The translations under genes were made by a program, and so were the position numbers. Shown here piece after piece: positions 59,663 to 64,000 of a stretch of 64,000 nt of DNA. The DNA comes from Amycolatopsis pretoriensis (GTDB lineage Bacteria > Actinomycetota > Actinomycetes > Mycobacteriales > Pseudonocardiaceae). Location of the stretch: assembly GCF_900107925.1 (NCBI RefSeq), contig NZ_FNUJ01000011.1, forward strand, positions 1 through 64,000, written 5' to 3'. The notes under the pieces are model-generated. The model had not been told where the DNA came from and ran no database searches. It was given only the letters and a program-made list of their open reading frames with translations. Each line of letters opens with the position of its first letter. Position 1 is the first letter of the stretch.

Positions 59663-61249
59663 ATGATCAAGCGCACGGTGCTGGACGCCACCCGGGAACT
59701 CCTCCGCGACCTCGGCCTCACGACGGTGTTCGGCAACCCCGGCACCACCGAGGTGCCCTTCCTCACCGACTGGCCGGACGACTTCGACTACGTCCTCGGC
59801 CTGCAGGAGTCCGCCGTCGTCGCGATGGCCGATGCCTACTCCCAGGCCACGCGGCAGGCCGTGCTCGTCAACCTGCACTCCGCCGGCGGTGTCGGCCACG
59901 GGCTCGGGAGCCTCTTCAGCGCCTACCGCAACCGGACGCCCTTGATCATCGTCGCCGGACAGCAGACGCGGAACCTGCTGCCGCACGATCCCTTCCTCGG
60001 GGCCATGGACGCGCCCGAGTTCCCGAAGCCCTACGTCAAGTGGTCCATCGAGCCCGCCACCGCCGAAGACGTCCCCGCCGCGCTCGCCCGGGCCTACCAC
60101 GTCGCGACGCAGGCGCCGTCCGGTCCCGTCTTCGTGTCCGTCCCCGCCGACGACTGGACCGCCGCCACCGAACGCCCGATCATCAGCCGGCCGCGGATCC
60201 GGGGGTTCGCGCCCGATCCCGAGGCGATCGACGAACTCGTCGCCGCGCTCGAAGCCAGTGAACGGCCGGCCGTCGTCGTCGGGGGAGCCGTCGACCAGGA
60301 CGGTGCCGTCGTCGAAACCGTCGCGCTCGCCGAACGGCTGAACGCCGCCGTGTACGTCGCGCCGATGTCGTTCCGGTGCTCGTTCCCCGAGGACCACCCG
60401 CTGTTCCAGGGCTTCCTCGACCCCGAACGCGGCGCCGTCTCGGACAAGCTCGCCGGGCACGACCTCGTCCTCGTGCTCGGGGCGCCCGCCTTCACCTACC
60501 ACGTCGACCGCGGGCGCGGGGAAGCTCCGCTGCCGCCGCTGTTCATCCTCAGCGACGACGAACAGATCCTCGCCCGCGCCTTCGAGGGCACCGGCATCCG
60601 CGCGACGCCGAAGCTGGGCATCCGCGCGCTGCTGAACGTCGTCGACCGCAGCGCCCGCCCGGCGCCGGCCCCGCTGGAGCGCCCCGCGAAGCCAAGCGAC
60701 GAGAAGCTGACCGCCGAATACGTCTACTCGACGCTCGCGGACCTGTTGCCGGACAACGCGATCGTCGTCGAGGAGACGCCGAGCCACCGCGGCATCCTGC
60801 ACGACCACCTGCCGATCACGGCGACCGACATGGGCTTCCTGACGATGGCCAGCGGCTCGCTCGGCTACGGCGTCCCGGGCGCGGTCGGCGCGGCGCTCGC
60901 CCGCCCGGACCGCCCGGTCGTCGGCGTGATCGGCGACGGCTCCAGCATGTACGGCATCCAGGCACTGTGGACGGCCGCGCGCCAGGAGCTCCCGGTGACA
61001 ATCCTGATCATGGACAACACGGAGTACGCGGCGGTCCGCATCCTCGGCGAGACGATCGGCGGCGCGAAGCTCCCGGGAACCGAGCTGGGCGGCATCGACT
61101 TCGCGGCGCTGGCGTCGAGCATGGGCTGCCAGGGCGTGACGATCACCGAGCCGGCCGGCCTGGTCCCAGGCCTGACGGCGGCACTGGCCGACCCGCGCCC
61201 GACCCTGGTGCACGTCAAGGTGGCCCCTTCGGAGCGGACGCTGTACTGA
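59663..61249 (+). CDS. mdlC: Benzoylformate-decarboxylase-like TPP enzyme
   Basis: 528 residues. TPP-dependent 2-oxo-acid decarboxylase: N-terminal FGNPGTTEVPFLTDW, catalytic Glu in LGLQESAVVAMADAYSQ, His in VNLHSAGGVGHGLG, and TPP/Mg motif GDGSSMYGIQALWTAARQELPVTILIMDN. Relative to Pseudomonas MdlC, Glu47, His70 and His281 (FTYH) equivalents are kept, while Ser26 is Thr here (residue 28). It would decarboxylate phenylglyoxylate or a similar aryl 2-oxo acid; the true substrate is unknown. Confidence 0.85.
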   Translation: MIKRTVLDATRELLRDLGLTTVFGNPGTTEVPFLTDWPDDFDYVLGLQESAVVAMADAYSQATRQAVLVNLHSAGGVGHGLGSLFSAYRNRTPLIIVAGQQTRNLLPHDPFLGAMDAPEFPKPYVKWSIEPATAEDVPAALARAYHVATQAPSGPVFVSVPADDWTAATERPIISRPRIRGFAPDPEAIDELVAALEASERPAVVVGGAVDQDGAVVETVALAERLNAAVYVAPMSFRCSFPEDHPLFQGFLDPERGAVSDKLAGHDLVLVLGAPAFTYHVDRGRGEAPLPPLFILSDDEQILARAFEGTGIRATPKLGIRALLNVVDRSARPAPAPLERPAKPSDEKLTAEYVYSTLADLLPDNAIVVEETPSHRGILHDHLPITATDMGFLTMASGSLGYGVPGAVGAALARPDRPVVGVIGDGSSMYGIQALWTAARQELPVTILIMDNTEYAAVRILGETIGGAKLPGTELGGIDFAALASSMGCQGVTITEPAGLVPGLTAALADPRPTLVHVKVAPSERTLY

Positions 61250-61250
61250 C

Positions 61251-61718
61251 TTGTCGACAACGGAAGAGCTCGAAGCGGCGGTGGCCGAACTCGTCGGCTG
61301 CCGGGTCGTCGAGTTCAGCCGGACGGTGAACATCGCGATCGTCGGCTTCCAGGGCGACGGCGTCGAAAAGCGGCTGCACGCGCAGTGCCCGTTCCGGGTG
61401 ACGCACCGCGAGCAGCTGCTGTTCGGCTCGGTCGACATGCTCTACCGGGACACCGGTGACGCCGAGACGGCGTTCGACGAGTACCGGACGAAGTTCGACC
61501 GCCAGGCCCGGCAGCTGACCGGGATGGTCACCGAGCACGAGTGCTTCGTCGAGTCGGCGGCGCTCGGCCCGGTCGGGTTGCTGTCGGCGCGGCTCAGCGG
61601 CAACGTCGTGGTCGAAGTCTTCCCGGCGTGTGGGGGCCGCAACGTCGAGCAGTGGCGGCTGTTCGACTGGCACGACACGAGCCGGCACTTCGTCTACCCG
61701 GACTCGGCGGGCAAGTAA
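61251..61718 (+). CDS. Hypothetical protein following the TPP enzyme
   Basis: 155 residues, TTG start one base after the upstream stop. Mixed alpha/beta with no membrane segment; one block reads KRLHAQCPFRVTHREQLLFGSVDMLYRD. No family recognised. Cotranscription with the decarboxylase is likely because only one base separates them. Confidence 0.65.
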   Translation: MSTTEELEAAVAELVGCRVVEFSRTVNIAIVGFQGDGVEKRLHAQCPFRVTHREQLLFGSVDMLYRDTGDAETAFDEYRTKFDRQARQLTGMVTEHECFVESAALGPVGLLSARLSGNVVVEVFPACGGRNVEQWRLFDWHDTSRHFVYPDSAGK

Positions 61719-61719
61719 A

Positions 61720-61752
61720 AGCCGCGGCGGACCGGAACGGTCCGCCGCGGCT
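61720..61752. terminator. Convergent-gene terminator hairpin
   Basis: AGCCGCGGCGGACCG and its 15-bp perfect reverse complement flank a GAA loop between the hypothetical gene and the minus-strand ABC genes. Suited to both strands. Confidence 0.82.
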
Positions 61753-61771
61753 CTACAAGTCCTAAGTGGAC

Positions 61772-62635
61772 TCAGCTGCGGGTCTTGCTGCCCTCGGGCA
61801 CGTTCGAACCTCGCTCCGCCAGCTCCCACTCAGCAGCATCGGAAGCGGCCGTAGCAGCCTCCGGCGTGCCACCGCCGTGCAGCAGCCGCGCCACTTCGCT
61901 GCGCAACGTCACGAACTCCGCCGACTCGCGCGTCGTGATCTGGTCCCGCGCGGTCGGCAGCCCGACCGGCAGGTCCGCCACGATCGACGCCGGGGACTTC
62001 GACAGCACCAGCACCCGGTCGGACAGGTACACGCTCTCGTCGATGTCGTGCGTGACGACCAGGATCGTGCTGCCCTGCTCGCGCTGCACGCGCCGGGTGA
62101 GGTCCTCGAGCTCGAACCGCGTCTGGGCGTCGACCGACGCGAACGGCTCGTCCATCAGCAGCAGCGCCGGCCGGCTGGCCAGCGCGCGGGCGATCGACAC
62201 CCGCTGCTGCATGCCGCCCGACAGCTGCCACGGGAACTTGCCGCCGACGCCCGACAGCCCGACCTGCTCCAGGGCCTCCGCGGCCCGCGAACGCCGCTCG
62301 GCCCGCGAGATCTGCCGCCAGCGCAACGGGAACTCGACGTTCTTCTGCACCGAAAGCCACGGGAACAACGACCGGCTGTAGTCCTGGAACACGACGGCGA
62401 GGTCGTCCGGCACGCCGTTGACGCGGTCGCCGTGCAGGCTCACCGTGCCCTCGGTCGGCGGGGTCAGCCCGGCGACGCAGCGCAGCAGCGTCGACTTCCC
62501 GCAGCCCGACGGGCCGACGATGCTGGCCAGCTGCCCGGCCTCGACGGTGAACGAGAGGTCGTTGACCGCGGTGTGCGCCTTCGGGCCCGAGCCGTAGCGG
62601 TGGCTGAGGCCGGACACTTCGAGCATGGTTGACAT
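61772..62635 (-). CDS. ABC transporter ATP-binding protein (SsuB/TauB type)
   Basis: 287 residues. Motifs: Walker A IVGPSGCGKSTLL, Q-loop VFQDYSRSLFPWLSV, signature LSGGMQQRVSIARAL, Walker B PALLLMDEPFASVD and H-loop STILVVTHDIDE. Belongs to the nitrate/sulfonate/taurine importer group. ATG at 62635; a second in-frame ATG lies at 62626. Last gene of a permease-permease-ATPase operon. Confidence 0.93.
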   Translation of the reverse strand: MSTMLEVSGLSHRYGSGPKAHTAVNDLSFTVEAGQLASIVGPSGCGKSTLLRCVAGLTPPTEGTVSLHGDRVNGVPDDLAVVFQDYSRSLFPWLSVQKNVEFPLRWRQISRAERRSRAAEALEQVGLSGVGGKFPWQLSGGMQQRVSIARALASRPALLLMDEPFASVDAQTRFELEDLTRRVQREQGSTILVVTHDIDESVYLSDRVLVLSKSPASIVADLPVGLPTARDQITTRESAEFVTLRSEVARLLHGGGTPEAATAASDAAEWELAERGSNVPEGSKTRS

Positions 62636-62654
62636 GGGAGAGGCCTTTCCAGCG

Positions 62655-63488
62655 TCAGTCGCGGCCGAGGCGGGTGGGCTGCCAGGCGAGCACCCGCCGC
62701 TCCGCGGCCAGGAAGATCGTGTTGAAGACGTAGCCGAGGATGCCCAGCAGCACCAGCCACGACCACATGGTCGGGAAGTCGAAGTCCTGCTGGGCGTTCA
62801 GCAGCGACCGCCCGATGCCGTTGTACGCGCCGACCAGCTCGGAGACCACCATCAGCAGCAGCGAGATGGACAGGCTCACCCGCAGCCCGGCGAAGATCTT
62901 CGGCGCCGCCGCGGGCAGCACCACCATCGTGATCCAGTACCGCTTGGGCGTGCGGAAGGACCGCGAGGTCTCCACCTTCACCTGGTCGACCGACCGGACG
63001 CCGTCGACCGCGTTGAGCAGCACCGGCCAGATCGCGCCGAAGATGATCGACCCGATCTGCATGCCCGAGCTCAGCCCGAACAGCACCGCGAACACCGGGA
63101 TCAGCGCGGGCGGCGGGATCGCGCGGAAGAACGCGAACAACGGCCCGACGTAGTCCATCGCGGTCTTGGAACGGCCCAGCAGCACGCCGAGGAAGACGCC
63201 GACGATCGCGGCCAGCGCCCAGCCGCCGAGCGTCCGGCCGAGGCTGGGGAACACGTTGTCGAACACCGCGTCGGTGAGGAACAGGTGCGACGCGGGCCCG
63301 GTGAACCACAGCTTCGCGGCGGCGACGGCGATTTCGGTCGGTGGCGGGAAGAACTTGCTGCCGCCGGCGCGGGCGGCGAACTCCCAGACGACCACGAGGA
63401 TCGCGAAGAGCAGCCAGTTGCGGGCGACGGTCGCGGCACCGCGGGCGGCGCGTCGGCCCACCCGCCCGGAAAGTGTCGCCGTGCTCAT
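62655..63488 (-). CDS. ABC transporter permease (SsuC/TauC type)
   Basis: 277 residues from ATG at 63488, overlapping the upstream permease stop (ATGA). About six hydrophobic helices with FFRAIPPPALIPVFAVLFG and the EAA-type segment SFRTPKRYWITMVVLPAAAPKIFAGLRVSLSISLLLMVVSELVG. Forms the membrane channel with the second permease. Confidence 0.92.
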   Translation of the reverse strand: MSTATLSGRVGRRAARGAATVARNWLLFAILVVVWEFAARAGGSKFFPPPTEIAVAAAKLWFTGPASHLFLTDAVFDNVFPSLGRTLGGWALAAIVGVFLGVLLGRSKTAMDYVGPLFAFFRAIPPPALIPVFAVLFGLSSGMQIGSIIFGAIWPVLLNAVDGVRSVDQVKVETSRSFRTPKRYWITMVVLPAAAPKIFAGLRVSLSISLLLMVVSELVGAYNGIGRSLLNAQQDFDFPTMWSWLVLLGILGYVFNTIFLAAERRVLAWQPTRLGRD

Positions 63489-64000
63489 GCGATCGCCTCC
63501 CGGTCGACGGTGCTCCACTTGAACAGCCGCTTGCCCAGTTGCTCGAGTCCTTCGTTGATCAGGTAGCCCAGGACCCCGGCGACCACGGTACCGGCCAGGA
63601 CCAGGTCGAACCGGATCGAGCCGGTACTGGCCACCAGGATGAAGCTGCCCAGGCCGACTTCGGAACCGGCCAGGAACTCGACGCTGACGACGGCGATCAG
63701 CGAGATGATCGCCGACAGCCGGATGCCCGTGAAGACGAACGGCGCGGTCTGCGGCAGCGCGACCGACGAGAGCATGCGGAACCGGCTGGTCCCGCAGGCG
63801 CGCGCGGTCTCCATCAGGACCGGGTCGATTTCACCCATGCCGTAGATGGTGTTGAACATGATCGGCCACAGCGATGCGTAGACCGCGAGGGTGATCTTCG
63901 CGTCGGGACCGGAGCCGATCACCAGCAGCACCAGCGGCACGAGCGCGGTGACCGGGATCGGGCGGAGGAATTCGACGATCGCGGCGGTGGCGGTGCGCAG
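63485..64000 (-). CDS. ABC transporter permease, partial (5' end outside window)
   Basis: 171 residues visible; the frame stays open to the window edge at 64000. The edge reads ATAAIVEFLRPIPVTALVPLVLLVIG, the family entry to the permease core, then the EAA loop ARACGTSRFRMLSSVALPQTAPFVFTGIRLSAIISLIAVVSVEFLAG. Same family as the next gene. The binding protein is presumably further upstream outside the window. Confidence 0.9.
   Translation of the reverse strand: MRTATAAIVEFLRPIPVTALVPLVLLVIGSGPDAKITLAVYASLWPIMFNTIYGMGEIDPVLMETARACGTSRFRMLSSVALPQTAPFVFTGIRLSAIISLIAVVSVEFLAGSEVGLGSFILVASTGSIRFDLVLAGTVVAGVLGYLINEGLEQLGKRLFKWSTVDREAIA

Overview
The window is 64 kb of very G+C-rich DNA with dense GTG/TTG starts, short intergenic gaps, many 1-4 bp start/stop overlaps, SARP, NIT-kinase, XRE/DUF397 and LppU-type proteins and no tRNA or rRNA. 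This is the chromosome of a high-GC actinomycete. Gene content and the dispersed palindromes fit Pseudonocardiales, most likely Amycolatopsis; the genus is an inference from style, not from a search.

Layout. 0-5 kb: a PLP-dependent threonine/serine dehydratase flanked by a striking palindrome, a Thr-rich membrane protein, and a two-gene envelope operon (five-helix membrane protein plus OmpA-like protein). 5-16 kb: a thiamine block with thiE divergent from a TPP-riboswitch-controlled thiO-thiS-thiG operon, and a second TPP riboswitch driving thiC-thiD on the other strand, plus a separate second thiD. Between them lie a MarR regulator, a scar of two truncated divergent genes, a BacNaV-like channel, a secreted PLC-like enzyme and an oxidoreductase/HxlR pair. 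15.6-20 kb: HtrA-like protease, LysE exporter, secreted GH15 glucoamylase-like enzyme. 19.6-34 kb: a core-genome stretch with peptide deformylase, DUF3263, a LytR_C (VirR-like) protein, Cdc48-like ATPase, pssA, psd, moeA, paired AIM24 proteins, a cold-shock protein, a Ser/Thr kinase and a CIRCE-controlled groEL. The order thiE/thiO/thiS/thiG, thiD/thiC, def, DUF3263, LytR_C, AAA, pssA, psd, moeA, groEL parallels the Mycobacterium tuberculosis Rv0414c-Rv0440 interval as I recall it, with accessory genes inserted.

34-64 kb is accessory or mixed: PspC-like protein, menC-like enolase-superfamily gene, a SARP/NB-ARC/TPR regulator, DUF72, a repeat-rich non-coding island (39.8-40.5 kb) with a long imperfect hairpin and a G+C-rich tandem array, a DUF4253 protein, an Orn/Lys/Arg decarboxylase, an MpaB-family oxygenase, XPB-like helicase, LppU-like protein, oxidoreductase/TetR pair, flavin monooxygenase, an orphan solute-binding lipoprotein divergent from an orphan conservon-type (CvnA-like) histidine kinase, cutC, a small hydrophobic peptide next to a TPR protein, a secreted S53 (sedolisin) protease, an XRE/DUF397 pair, a benzoylformate-decarboxylase-like TPP enzyme, and an ABC importer that runs off the right edge.

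The most unusual signals are not ordinary genes: several families of near-perfect palindromes (151-195, 19565-19615, 40022-40165, and two inside the coding region of the histidine kinase at 53981-54037), the double-truncation scar at 8.63 kb, and paired operators in several divergent promoters.
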